Below are positions 8,240 to 15,403 of a stretch of DNA of 21,395 nucleotides, piece by piece. Where the stretch lies: positions 1 to 21,395 of the forward strand of contig JAPLZO010000042.1 of assembly GCA_026394995.1 (NCBI GenBank), read 5' to 3'. Numbering within the stretch: the first letter of the stretch is position 1; each line of letters opens with the position of its first letter. The notes under the pieces were generated by a model. That model was given only the letters and a program-made list of their open reading frames with translations. It did not search any database and was not told the origin of the DNA. Both the position numbers and the translations under genes were made by a program. The DNA is from Candidatus Woesearchaeota archaeon. Its GTDB lineage: Archaea; Nanobdellota; Nanobdellia; SCGC-AAA011-G17; JAPLZO01.

Positions 8240-10093
8240 ATGTTAAAGTTTAAAACAACTAAGGATATTAAAATATCTAACAAAATAGTAGACCAAATTA
8301 TAGGTCAAGATGAAGCAGTTAATATTATAAAAAAAGCATCTAAACAAAGACGTCATGTTTTACTAATAGGCGAACCAGGTACTGGTAAATCAATGCTTGG
8401 CCAAGGTCTTGCTGAATTATTACCTAATCAAAGATTAGTAGATATAATATCATTACCTAATCCATCAGATGAAAATTTACCTCTAATTAAATCTTTACCA
8501 AAAGGAAAAGCTCAATCATTATTTTCAGAAGCAAAACTTAGATCTATGACCTCTCTAAAAAATCAAAATATTTTATTTTTTATATTGGCCATAATTGCAG
8601 TAATAACTCCTTGGTGGATCAGAAAACAATATGGTGATATAATGGCAGCAGCCTCTTTAATAGGATCTATGATCTTCTTAGGATTATTTGTTTTATTCTT
8701 AAATTTGAACAAAAGAATGAAAACTCAAAATCAATTACCAAAGATATTAGTTGATAATTCGAATAATAAAAGAGCTCCATTTATAGAAGCAACAGGAGCT
8801 CATGCAGGTGCTTTACTTGGAGATGTTCTACACGATCCTTTCCAATCTGGAGGTTTAGGAACACCTGCTTATGAACGTGTAGTTCCAGGTATGATTCATC
8901 GTGCTAATGGTGGTGTTTTGTTTATAGATGAAATTTCATTATTACAACCAAATACCCAACAAGAATTATTAACAGCTTTACAAGAAAAGAAATATCCTAT
9001 AACCGGACAAAGTGAAAGATCAGCAGGAGCAATGGTCCGAACAGAACCAGTTCCATGTGATTTTGTTTTGGTTGCAGCTGGTAATTATGAAACAGTAAAA
9101 AACATGCATCCAGCCTTAAGATCTAGAATTAGGGGTTATGGTTATGAAATTCAAATGAACACAATGATGGATGATACTCCTGAAAATCATGATAAAATTG
9201 CTATTTTTATTGCTCAAGAGGTTATTAAAGATAAAAAAATACCTCACTTTACAAGAGAAGTAGTTGAATTTATAATAGATGAAGCAAAAAGGCGCGCAGG
9301 TAGAGCTGGTAAATTAACACTTAAACTAAGAGAATTAGGTGGTCTAGTACGTGCAGCAGGTGATTTAGCTATAGAAGAAAACTCAAAATTTGTAGAAAAA
9401 TCTCATTTAATTAAAGCAAAAACTCTAGCAAGAACTTTAGAACAACAAATTGTTGATAAATATATTGATGAAAAGAAAAGATATAATATAATAATAACAG
9501 AAGGTAATCTAGTAGGCCGTGTTAATGGCTTAGCTGTAATTGGTTCTGAATCTTCATACTCTGGAATTGTTTTACCTATTGAATCAGAAGTAACTTTTGG
9601 TGGCAAAAAAACAGAATTTATTGCAACAGGAAAACTAGGTGAAATAGCAAAAGAAGCTATTAAGAATGTTTCAGCCATTATTCTAAAATACTTTGGTGAA
9701 GATATTAAAGAAAAATATGATATATTTATACAATTTATACAAACTCATGAAGGTGTTGAAGGAGATTCAGCATCAATAGCAGTAGCAACATCAATAATAT
9801 CAGCTCTTAAAAAAGTTCCAATAAGACAAGATACAGCACTAACAGGATCTTTATCTGTTCGTGGTGAAGTTTTAGCAGTAGGTGGTGTAACCCAAAAAGT
9901 AGAAGCAGCTATTGAAGCAGGCTTAAAACAAGTTATTATCCCTAAATCTAACGAAAAAGATGTTATGCTATCCAAAGAAAATGCTAAAAAAATCAAGATA
10001 ATACCCGTTTCTAATATTCAAGAAGTTCTAAAAGAAGCACTAGTCTGGAAAGGCAAAGAAGATATTCTAAGAAAGATAATTAATAGCAAGTAA
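8240..10093 (+). CDS. lonB: Membrane-anchored ATP-dependent protease LonB
   Basis: Archaeal-type Lon protease of 617 residues that degrades misfolded and regulatory proteins at the inner face of the membrane. Order of parts: Walker A GEPGTGKS (44-51); an insertion with two transmembrane helices (about 111-128 and 134-156) that anchors the enzyme, as in other archaeal LonB; Walker B VLFIDE (Asp230, Glu231); AAA+ small domain with GRAGKLTLKLRELGGLVRAA; and a C-terminal S16 peptidase domain. The catalytic dyad is Ser510 in EGDSAS and Lys553 in GGVTQK, 43 residues apart as expected. Full length, no defect. It lacks the N-terminal LAN domain of bacterial LonA. Confidence 0.97.
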   Translation: MLKFKTTKDIKISNKIVDQIIGQDEAVNIIKKASKQRRHVLLIGEPGTGKSMLGQGLAELLPNQRLVDIISLPNPSDENLPLIKSLPKGKAQSLFSEAKLRSMTSLKNQNILFFILAIIAVITPWWIRKQYGDIMAAASLIGSMIFLGLFVLFLNLNKRMKTQNQLPKILVDNSNNKRAPFIEATGAHAGALLGDVLHDPFQSGGLGTPAYERVVPGMIHRANGGVLFIDEISLLQPNTQQELLTALQEKKYPITGQSERSAGAMVRTEPVPCDFVLVAAGNYETVKNMHPALRSRIRGYGYEIQMNTMMDDTPENHDKIAIFIAQEVIKDKKIPHFTREVVEFIIDEAKRRAGRAGKLTLKLRELGGLVRAAGDLAIEENSKFVEKSHLIKAKTLARTLEQQIVDKYIDEKKRYNIIITEGNLVGRVNGLAVIGSESSYSGIVLPIESEVTFGGKKTEFIATGKLGEIAKEAIKNVSAIILKYFGEDIKEKYDIFIQFIQTHEGVEGDSASIAVATSIISALKKVPIRQDTALTGSLSVRGEVLAVGGVTQKVEAAIEAGLKQVIIPKSNEKDVMLSKENAKKIKIIPVSNIQEVLKEALVWKGKEDILRKIINSK

Positions 10094-10120
10094 TGTTAAT
10101 TCTAATATATAAAAACTAAA

Positions 10121-10498
10121 TTAAATACCTTCACATAAATTTACTTCTTCAACATCTAAATTACTTAAATCATAACCCTTTCTTTTTAGTTCTTGTAATC
10201 TAACTTCACTAGTTTTATGTTCTTGATATATTATAGAAAAAGATAATTCAGCAAGACCATTCGGATCATGATGAGAGCACACTTTTGGATCAACAAGATT
10301 ATCATCAGCTCTACATGTTAAATAAATTCCTTTTAATTTACCATCAATACTATAATTTTGTTCTATAGTATATCCTCCATGATCTTTATGTTCTTCCAAA
10401 AAAGATTCAGCTTCTTCTAATATAAGTTCACTTTCAGCAATACCTTCTATTTTTGTTATGCTTTTAAGCCTAGAAACTAAATCCATTCCTACCATCAT
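10121..10498 (-). CDS. Hypothetical soluble protein
   Basis: A 125-residue acidic protein I do not recognise. It has an N-terminal helical part (ESELILEEAESFLEEHK), a central predicted beta sheet (GGYTIEQNYSIDGKLKGIYLTC) and a His/Cys patch (CSHHDPNG). The start at 10498 is supported by a TATA-like ATATTTATAAAT on the minus strand about 26 bases upstream, giving a nearly leaderless message; the second Met (10495) is equally possible. It is convergent with lon. Confidence 0.65.
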   Translation of the reverse strand: MMVGMDLVSRLKSITKIEGIAESELILEEAESFLEEHKDHGGYTIEQNYSIDGKLKGIYLTCRADDNLVDPKVCSHHDPNGLAELSFSIIYQEHKTSEVRLQELKRKGYDLSNLDVEEVNLCEGI

Positions 10499-10599
10499 CC
10501 TTTCATATTATCATTATTTATAAATATTTAGTTACATTAGTAAATGTATCATAAGACAAAATAATAACATTTAAATAATACTAACTTTTACTTATTTAC

Positions 10600-11031
10600 A
10601 TGCCAATAATAGGTTATTATTACGATAAAATTTTAATGGAAAAAAACAAGAAAGTAGAGTCAGATCTAGAAGTTAAAAACAAGGTTCAAATAACAGATAT
10701 AGAAGAATCTGATATGCCTTTCAAAGAAAAAGGTCGTTCAACATTAAAATTTAAATTTAATTTTGAGCTATTATTCGAACCTAAAATAGGCAAAATTGTT
10801 TTTAATGGGCATGTTCTATTTATGGAAGATGAGAAAACAATAAAAGACATTCTAAAATCTTACAAAAAAGATAAGAAATTACCCCAAGAATTAACATTAC
10901 AAATTCTAAATACAATCCTATACAAGGCACATTTAAAGGCTTTAGATTTGGGTAATGAACTTAATTTACCAGCTCATTTACCAATTCCGAAGATAAGTGC
11001 AAAAGCCAATATAAAAGATTATATAGGCTAA
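10600..11031 (+). CDS. Conserved-looking hypothetical protein, possibly SecB-like
   Basis: A 143-residue soluble protein. The centre is predicted beta sheet (STLKFKFNFELLFEPKIGKIVFNG), then a long helix (LPQELTLQILNTILYKAHLKAL) and a Pro-rich tail (NLPAHLPIPKI). This order, sheet then helix then Pro-rich segment, reminds me of the SecB chaperone fold, but the similarity is only architectural and may be wrong. The start at 10600 is supported by ATTTAAATA (10569-10577), about 26 bases upstream, implying a leaderless message. A second in-frame Met at 10636 is less likely. Confidence 0.7.
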   Translation: MPIIGYYYDKILMEKNKKVESDLEVKNKVQITDIEESDMPFKEKGRSTLKFKFNFELLFEPKIGKIVFNGHVLFMEDEKTIKDILKSYKKDKKLPQELTLQILNTILYKAHLKALDLGNELNLPAHLPIPKISAKANIKDYIG

Positions 11032-11052
11032 AAGTAGTACTATATACCGAAT

Positions 11053-11063
11053 AAATTATATAC
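11053..11063 (+). promoter_or_regulatory. TATA box of the winged-helix gene at 11084
   Basis: AAATTATATAC centred about 26 bases before ATG 11084, with no Shine-Dalgarno sequence. The same 11 bases occur twice before the tRNA gene (19109-19119 and 19121-19131). Confidence 0.5.
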
Positions 11064-11083
11064 TACTTAAAACTCTCACTTTT

Positions 11084-11353
11084 ATGTCAAAATTATCAGC
11101 ACAAAAGATAAAAAAATTAAAAGAAGAGATCCTCACTTTGCTTTATCATAATGATCTAAAAGCAATGTTCACTAATGAAATAGCTTCTTCTCTAATCCGC
11201 GACGAAGAATTTATAAAAAAATTATTAACAGAATTAAAAAATGATAGCCTTGTTATTGAAGTTTCTAAGTCCAAAGAAGGCTACAACTACTCCAAATGGA
11301 GGCGTTGGACCTTATCTCCTAAAGCTAGAGAAGCTTATAAGCAACTTTTATAA
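11084..11353 (+). CDS. Small winged-helix DNA-binding protein
   Basis: An 89-residue protein whose pattern of helices and a C-terminal beta wing fits a winged helix: a first helix (KIKKLKEEILTLL), a helix pair (MFTNEIASSLI then DEEFIKKLLTELKNDSL), and a wing rich in basic and aromatic residues (NYSKWRRWTLSPKAREAY). No effector domain is present. It is the first of three DNA-binding genes on this strand and has its own TATA box. A CTCTCACTTTT element touches the ATG. Likely a local regulator or architectural protein; target unknown. Confidence 0.75.
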   Translation: MSKLSAQKIKKLKEEILTLLYHNDLKAMFTNEIASSLIRDEEFIKKLLTELKNDSLVIEVSKSKEGYNYSKWRRWTLSPKAREAYKQLL

Positions 11354-11391
11354 TTCTCACTTTTTATTTATCCTTTTTCAAAACAACAATC

Positions 11392-11402
11392 CATATAAAT
11401 AA
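11392..11402 (+). promoter_or_regulatory. TATA box of the coiled-coil/winged-helix gene at 11422
   Basis: CATATAAATAA centred about 26 bases before ATG 11422, no Shine-Dalgarno sequence; consistent with a leaderless message. Confidence 0.45.
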
Positions 11403-11421
11403 CCCCCTCTTATTATACCCA

Positions 11422-12054
11422 ATGCCTAACTCTAATGACCTTAAGATTCTAGAAAAAAATATAAAGAATTCTTTCTCCAAATTAAAAGAAGACATAGAAT
11501 TTATTAAAGATAAGACCAAAAGTAACGAAATTAGCCTTAATTTAATAAAAAAAGATATAGAAGATATATCTAGTAAAATAAAGGTTTTTTCATTAGAATT
11601 AGATCATTTAAAGGATGAATTACATGAAAAAGATATCTCCAGTGGAAATAAAGGGGTTCCTCGACAGACAGACGACAGACAGACGACAGACAGACAACCT
11701 TTCGACAGTCAGGTTTTTCCGGAAATGATGGAACCTTTAAAAAAAGAAATAGAAGAAATATTCAGTTCTTTTACAAAACAAGAGTTAAAGGTGTTTTTGG
11801 CAATATATAACCTTGAAAAAATAAAAGAAAATGGTGTAACATACCAAGATATTTCACAAAATCTTGGTTTAACTCAAAGTTGTATTCGAGATCATATCAA
11901 CGAATTAATACTTAAAAAAGCACCTATTGACAAAATAAAAACCACAAATCAAAAAATCCTACTTTTCATAAATAAAAAATTTAAATCCTTTGAAGAATCT
12001 ACAAAATTTATACAAAATTTTAATAAAAAAAATAATCAAACTACACTTTTTTAA
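11422..12054 (+). CDS. Coiled-coil winged-helix protein with repeat-encoded linker
   Basis: A 210-residue protein. Residues about 5-75 are a coiled coil with the segment NSFSKLKEDIEFIKD. Residues about 78-97 are a polar linker (PRQTDDRQTTDRQPFDSQ) encoded by a perfect 11-bp tandem DNA repeat. Residues about 112-185 look like a winged helix of MarR/TrmB type (FTKQELKVFLAIY, then TYQDISQNLGLTQSCIRDHINELILK). The C-terminus is Lys/Asn-rich. The SFSxxK segment also appears in the genes at 12593 and 17126. Probably a dimeric DNA-binding protein; the DNA repeats in its own gene and downstream are plausible binding sites (inference). It is not recognisable as a named family. Confidence 0.78.
   Translation: MPNSNDLKILEKNIKNSFSKLKEDIEFIKDKTKSNEISLNLIKKDIEDISSKIKVFSLELDHLKDELHEKDISSGNKGVPRQTDDRQTTDRQPFDSQVFPEMMEPLKKEIEEIFSSFTKQELKVFLAIYNLEKIKENGVTYQDISQNLGLTQSCIRDHINELILKKAPIDKIKTTNQKILLFINKKFKSFEESTKFIQNFNKKNNQTTLF
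11662..11710 (+). repeat. 11-bp tandem repeat array A (inside a coding sequence)
   Basis: Three perfect adjoining copies of CGACAGACAGA (11662-11672, 11673-11683, 11684-11694), followed by TTTCGACAGTC (11700-11710). The unit is not a multiple of three, but three copies make 33 bases, so the reading frame survives. A 19-base stretch, GACAACCTTTCGACAGTCA (11693-11711), recurs exactly at 12122-12140 in non-coding DNA. Confidence 0.85.
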
Positions 12055-12095
12055 CCTCACTTTTTCTAAAAAACACACTTTTTAGGTGATAAGCT

Positions 12096-12139
12096 GTCTA
12101 GACAACTTTCGACAGTCTTTCGACAACCTTTCGACAGTC
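12096..12139 (+). repeat. 11-bp repeat array B
   Basis: Adjoining 11-base units: GTCTAGACAAC (12096, degenerate), TTTCGACAGTC (12107), TTTCGACAACC (12118), TTTCGACAGTC (12129). The last unit with its left neighbour reproduces the end of array A exactly. The phasing places the GACA core on the same helix face about every turn. Confidence 0.8.
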
Positions 12140-12427
12140 AAGCACTCATATACCCAAACCCTCACTTTTAACAAAATAAAGCTAATTTAGCCTATTTTTA
12201 CTTAAACTCTTCTTGCAATATTCAATCAACACTTAAGCAGCATTCAATCACATATAATAAACTCTCACTTTGACAAAAATAAAACTATTTTGACTTTTTT
12301 TAAATTATATAATCTCTCAAAACAGTATTTTTGTGAAAATATAGGTAAAATGATATGTATTATCAACAAATTTTGACTCAATTTCAATAAAATTTAAATG
12401 AAAAATCACTAAAAGTTGACAAAAATA

Positions 12428-12525
12428 GTTATATAACTGTTATATAACAGTTCTACAATTGTTATATAACTGTTGCCTAATTGTTGCATAACAATTCGAA
12501 GAATTCTACGAACGTTCGACGAATT
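12428..12525 (+). repeat. 11-bp phased array C with overlapping palindromes
   Basis: Units of 11 bases run from 12428: GTTATATAACT, GTTATATAACA, GTTCTACAATT, GTTATATAACT (12461), GTTGCCTAATT, GTTGCATAACA (12483). Three more degenerate units rich in TTCGA/ACGAA follow. Palindromes overlap the units: AGTTATATAACT (12427-12438), AACTGTTATATAACAGTT (12435-12452), the dyad AATTGTT-GCAT-AACAATT (12479-12496) and CGAACGTTCG (12509-12518). The array ends about 30 bases before the TATA box of the gene at 12593, an operator-like position. Confidence 0.8.
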
Positions 12526-12553
12526 ATTATATATGGCATAAATTAATAGAAAA

Positions 12554-12562
12554 GTATATAAA
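12554..12562 (+). promoter_or_regulatory. TATA box of the gene at 12593
   Basis: GTATATAAA lies about 35 bases before ATG 12593 and directly downstream of array C. No Shine-Dalgarno sequence is visible before the ATG. Confidence 0.45.
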
Positions 12563-12592
12563 ATCTAACACTTTAATAATATTTATCATAAA

Positions 12593-13147
12593 ATGTGGTT
12601 TTTTAATAGAAAAAAAGAGGATTCATCAACAAAAGAACTATTCAATCGTGTTGATGTTATGGAAAAAAGTCTAAAATTATCATTTTCTAATATAAAAGAT
12701 GACATTTCTAAAGTAAATAATCGCGTCGATAAACAACAAATTTTAATAAATAGGATCATAGAAAAGCTAACAGCTCTAGAATCAATCTCAAATATTGAGT
12801 CTTCTGATGCATATTATAAAGATTATGACTCAGATTCATCTAAAAAAGAAACAAAAGCTATAGAAAATCTTACAGAAGCTCAAAAAAAATTGCTATTTAA
12901 CCTAATAGCCATTCAAAATGAGTCATCTGATGAGTGGGTTTCTATAAAATATCTTACTCAAGAGACCTATCCAAACAAATCTTCTTCTACAATAAGATCT
13001 ACAGTATCAAAATTTATTAAAGATTTAACAAGTTTAGGCCTAATTGAGAAAAAAAGAAAAGGTCGTGAACTCTTTGTCGCAGTAATAAACAAAGACATTA
13101 GTATTAATACTCCAAAAATTATTAAAATTAAATCCAAAAAACATTAA
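12593..13147 (+). CDS. Coiled-coil winged-helix protein (second copy of the architecture)
   Basis: A 184-residue protein built like the one at 11422: an N-terminal coiled coil (about residues 15-70, with LSFSNIKDDISKVNNRVDK), an acidic Ser/Asp linker (SSDAYYKDYDSDSSKK), then a winged helix (about 92-165: LTEAQKKLLFNLIAI, SSTIRSTVSKFIKDLTSLGLI, wing KKRKGRELFVAV) and a basic tail (KIIKIKSKKH). The two proteins are probably paralogues that have diverged strongly. The gene sits right behind array C, suggesting autoregulation or a role in binding the array (inference). It starts with MWFFNRKK; no leader or membrane helix. Confidence 0.78.
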   Translation: MWFFNRKKEDSSTKELFNRVDVMEKSLKLSFSNIKDDISKVNNRVDKQQILINRIIEKLTALESISNIESSDAYYKDYDSDSSKKETKAIENLTEAQKKLLFNLIAIQNESSDEWVSIKYLTQETYPNKSSSTIRSTVSKFIKDLTSLGLIEKKRKGRELFVAVINKDISINTPKIIKIKSKKH

Positions 13148-13258
13148 TCTTCAAAAATAGAATTTTCTTTATAAAACAAGAGAATAAAACCTTTAATCAA
13201 TTCTCAAAAGATTTATCCTCAAAATTTACTTTATAGATTAAGTTTTAAATAAAAAAAA

Positions 13259-13468
13259 TTATTTGTGTGTATACCACACAATTAACAAACCTACTATTAT
13301 TGAACCAATAGCAGCTAACCAATTAACTTGTATTGGATAATTTACTAGTGGTATGTTAAAACCTAATGCTAATGCTAAATGTCCTAAAGCATGAGCAAAT
13401 AAAGCTCCTGAAAGAACACCCCACCAGAAACTAGGCTTATGATGTTTTTTATTTCCTTTTACTGGCAT
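13259..13468 (-). CDS. Small two-helix membrane protein
   Basis: A 69-residue protein with a basic, His-rich start (PVKGNKKHHKPS) and two transmembrane helices (about 14-36, FWWGVLSGALFAHALGHLAL; and 48-66, NWLAAIGSIIVGLLIVWYT). A good ribosome-binding site GAGGTGAT lies five bases before the ATG, and a TATA-like ATTTATAAG lies farther upstream on the minus strand. The function is not recognisable. Confidence 0.75.
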   Translation of the reverse strand: MPVKGNKKHHKPSFWWGVLSGALFAHALGHLALALGFNIPLVNYPIQVNWLAAIGSIIVGLLIVWYTHK

Positions 13469-13557
13469 TATATCACCTCTATTTCTACTATTTTTATATC
13501 ACTTATAAATGTTTCTAGATAGAAGACTTAATAAGATAATCTACTTTTATTTATAAA

Positions 13558-13932
13558 ATGGTCACAATAAACAACGAATTGAAACAATTAATTGAAGAAA
13601 ATGCTTTAGCATTTGCAAGTATGAATGAAAATGGAAATCCTCATTGTATAGCAGTTGGTTTTGTTAAATTAATATCCAAAGATCAAATTCTTATAACAGA
13701 TAATTATATAATTGAAACAATAAAAAATATTCAGAAAAATCCAAATATCGCTCTAACTGTTTGGAATAAAGAATGGAAAGAAAATTGTATTGGTTATGAA
13801 TTAATAGGAACTGCTGAATATTTTACAGAAGGTAAATATCATAGTACAATTAAAAACATCCCAGAAAATAAAGGAGAACCTTGTAAAGGTGCAATTTTAG
13901 TAACAATAAATAAAATTAAAAGTTTAGCTTAG
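13558..13932 (+). CDS. Pyridoxamine 5'-phosphate oxidase-like flavin-binding protein
   Basis: A 124-residue split-barrel protein of the PNPOx-like superfamily, which binds FMN, F420 or haem. Typical parts: an N-terminal helix (NNELKQLIEENAL), the strand pair FASMNENGNPHCIAVGFVKL, then DQILITDNYIIETIKNIQKNPNIALTVW and a strand YELIGTAEYFTEG. The short length fits stand-alone archaeal members rather than true pyridoxamine oxidase. Substrate unknown. The gene is monocistronic between convergent and divergent neighbours. Confidence 0.85.
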   Translation: MVTINNELKQLIEENALAFASMNENGNPHCIAVGFVKLISKDQILITDNYIIETIKNIQKNPNIALTVWNKEWKENCIGYELIGTAEYFTEGKYHSTIKNIPENKGEPCKGAILVTINKIKSLA

Positions 13933-13968
13933 AATAAAACTTTTAAGCATTTATTAAAACATTTATCT

Positions 13969-14508
13969 TTAATAATTCATGAATTTTATATCCACTTTGG
14001 CCATTTTTTTATAAAATTGATAGTCAGGAAGCTTCGCTTTACTAGAATAAAACAACTGGTCTAAACCCCACCAAACACTAAACCATCCAGCAGGTTCAAA
14101 TACAATTCTTAACAAATAAAAAACAAAGTTAGAATAATCTCTATAAGTTACATAAGTTGCTAAAACCATCAATAAAAAACCAACAAACACAATTATCATT
14201 GATTTTTCTTTTAATTGCTTTAATTCATTACCAAGCGTTAAATAATGTTTCTTAAAATGTTGCTTTAATCTTTTTTTAACTTCAGTTTCTATATCACTTC
14301 TCCTCTTTTTTTTATGCATTAAAAATATTAACTCTAATTTTTCATTCGGTCTTTCTTTTGCAGCTCTTTTAGCCTCTAATAAAAAATCATCAGATAAAGC
14401 TTTTTTAGAATAAGGTCTTGGATCAAAATCAGAAAATATCCCAGTATAATCATCTATATATAATGTTATTTTACTAGAATCAAATAATATCTCTTTTTTA
14501 TTTAACAT
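13969..14508 (-). CDS. Hypothetical membrane protein
   Basis: A 179-residue protein. The N-terminal half is soluble and charged (FDPRPYSKKALSDDFLLEAK, then KKRRSDIETEVKKRLKQHFKKHY). It is followed by two hydrophobic segments (about 104-122, MIIVFVGFLLMVLATYV; and 129-150, ending GWFSVWWGL) and a short basic tail. I have the impression of similar proteins in many archaea and bacteria with the RPYS/LSDDFL motif, but know no function. A TATA-like CTTTTATAAAG on the minus strand lies about 25 bases before the ATG. Confidence 0.75.
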   Translation of the reverse strand: MLNKKEILFDSSKITLYIDDYTGIFSDFDPRPYSKKALSDDFLLEAKRAAKERPNEKLELIFLMHKKKRRSDIETEVKKRLKQHFKKHYLTLGNELKQLKEKSMIIVFVGFLLMVLATYVTYRDYSNFVFYLLRIVFEPAGWFSVWWGLDQLFYSSKAKLPDYQFYKKMAKVDIKFMNY

Positions 14509-14620
14509 TTATTTTATTATAAATCTTATTCTTTATAAAAGTTTTCAAATATTTTAAGCAATGCCACTATTTTATTATTAAATAAAAAAATATAAATACC
14601 CCATAAAATATCATACTTTT

Positions 14621-15208
14621 ATGAAAAAGCTAGGCTTTTTAGCAGTAATATTACTAATTTTACCTATACTTATAGTGGGTTGTACAAATCAAATAGACCT
14701 TGGTAAAACTTTTTGTAATGAAGAATCTGATTGTGTTGCAGAACAATGTTGTCATCCAACATCTGCCGTTAATAAAAACTTTGCACCAGACTGTAGAGGA
14801 CTTTCTTGCTCAGAAGTATGCCTAGGCCCTCTAGATTGTGGAACAGGTGAGATTAAATGTATCAATAGTATTTGTACTATAAAACCATCTAATGTAATAA
14901 TTAATCCTGAAAATCCACCAATAGAACCAAAATGTGGTGATAATACCTGTGATCTAAATGAAAAACAATATGGTTCTTGTCCAAAAGATTGTGGTGGAGT
15001 AGCAAGAATAACAAAAAAACAATGTGAAATATCTGGTGGTAATTGGAATGATTGTGGAAGCCCATGTTTAGGTGTTACAACACATTATTGTATCCAAGTA
15101 TGTAGTGCACAATGTGAATGTGGTGGCGCAGCAGATTGGAAATGCCCTTATGGTTTTACATGTAGATTAACAGGTAATTATATTGATGAATTAGGAGTGT
15201 GTGTTTAA
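14621..15208 (+). CDS. Cys-rich secreted lipoprotein
   Basis: A 195-residue exported protein. A lipoprotein-type signal peptide (MKKLGFLAVILLILPILIVGC) ends at Cys21. The mature part has a further 24 cysteines, an even number, as expected for disulfide-bonded extracellular modules. Three Cys-rich blocks are visible: about 32-90 (with EQCCHP), about 105-124 (CGDNTCDLNEKQYGSCPKDC, a block I associate with DPANN surface proteins) and 132-194 (ISGGNWNDCGSPC, then CSAQCECGG). Function is probably at the cell surface, perhaps in host contact (inference). A TATA-like AAAATATAAATA lies about 25-30 bases upstream; the message is leaderless. It is followed by two overlapping or adjoining genes. Confidence 0.85.
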   Translation: MKKLGFLAVILLILPILIVGCTNQIDLGKTFCNEESDCVAEQCCHPTSAVNKNFAPDCRGLSCSEVCLGPLDCGTGEIKCINSICTIKPSNVIINPENPPIEPKCGDNTCDLNEKQYGSCPKDCGGVARITKKQCEISGGNWNDCGSPCLGVTTHYCIQVCSAQCECGGAADWKCPYGFTCRLTGNYIDELGVCV

Positions 15209-15402
15209 TGAATAGAAGATGGTTAGTTGGTGGTTCATTTTTAACAATATTTGGGGTAATATTATTATTCTTAAGTGGAGCAACAAATAATGGAGTTCCA
15301 GTTCATCCAATATTATATGGCCCAAGACAGAATCTCTTTATTTTAGTAACATTAATTGGTTTAATTATATTATTTATAGGAATATTCAAAAAACATACTT
15401 AA
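15208..15402 (+). CDS. Small two-helix membrane protein
   Basis: A 64-residue protein with two transmembrane helices (about 7-25 and 45-60) and a short outside loop (GATNNGVPVHPILYG). ATG 15208 was chosen over GTG 15199: it overlaps the previous stop as TAATG and has GGAG at 15194-15197 upstream. It is co-transcribed with the lipoprotein, so it may act with it at the membrane; function unknown. Confidence 0.7.
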   Translation: MNRRWLVGGSFLTIFGVILLFLSGATNNGVPVHPILYGPRQNLFILVTLIGLIILFIGIFKKHT

Positions 15403-15403
15403 A

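Larger units (their letters stand above)
11073..12275 (+). repeat. Dispersed CTCACTTTT element, five copies
   Basis: TCACTTT preceded by C or T-rich bases recurs in the same orientation at 11073-11083 (just before an ATG), 11356-11365 (after the stop of the first winged-helix gene), 12055-12065 (directly after the stop of the second), 12159-12170 and 12262-12272. A degenerate sixth copy lies at 12072-12082 (ACACACTTTTT). Copies after stop codons end in T-runs and could act as terminators, but the others do not follow genes. The last three main copies are about 103-105 bases apart. Confidence 0.5.
12055..12592. other. Non-coding repeat-rich region between two winged-helix genes
   Basis: No gene was found in these 538 bases; all frames are broken by stops. 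They hold the CTCACTTTT elements, array B (12096-12139), two copies of ATTCAATCA exactly 22 bases apart (12220-12228, 12242-12250), two copies of TTGACAAAAATA (12270-12281, 12416-12427), the palindrome GCTAATTTAGC (12181-12191), and array C (12428-12525). Segments starting at 12160 and 12263 look like diverged copies of each other over about 50 bases. This density of repeats suggests a protein-binding locus such as a partition site, iteron origin or complex operator. Confidence 0.7.

Noticed and set aside
11662..12525. CRISPR array
   Set aside because: Units are 11 bases and adjoin without unique spacers, and no cas gene is present.
12055..12592. Hidden coding sequence in the repeat-rich region
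   Set aside because: Stops interrupt all frames and no codon-like pattern is visible; repeats explain the structure better.
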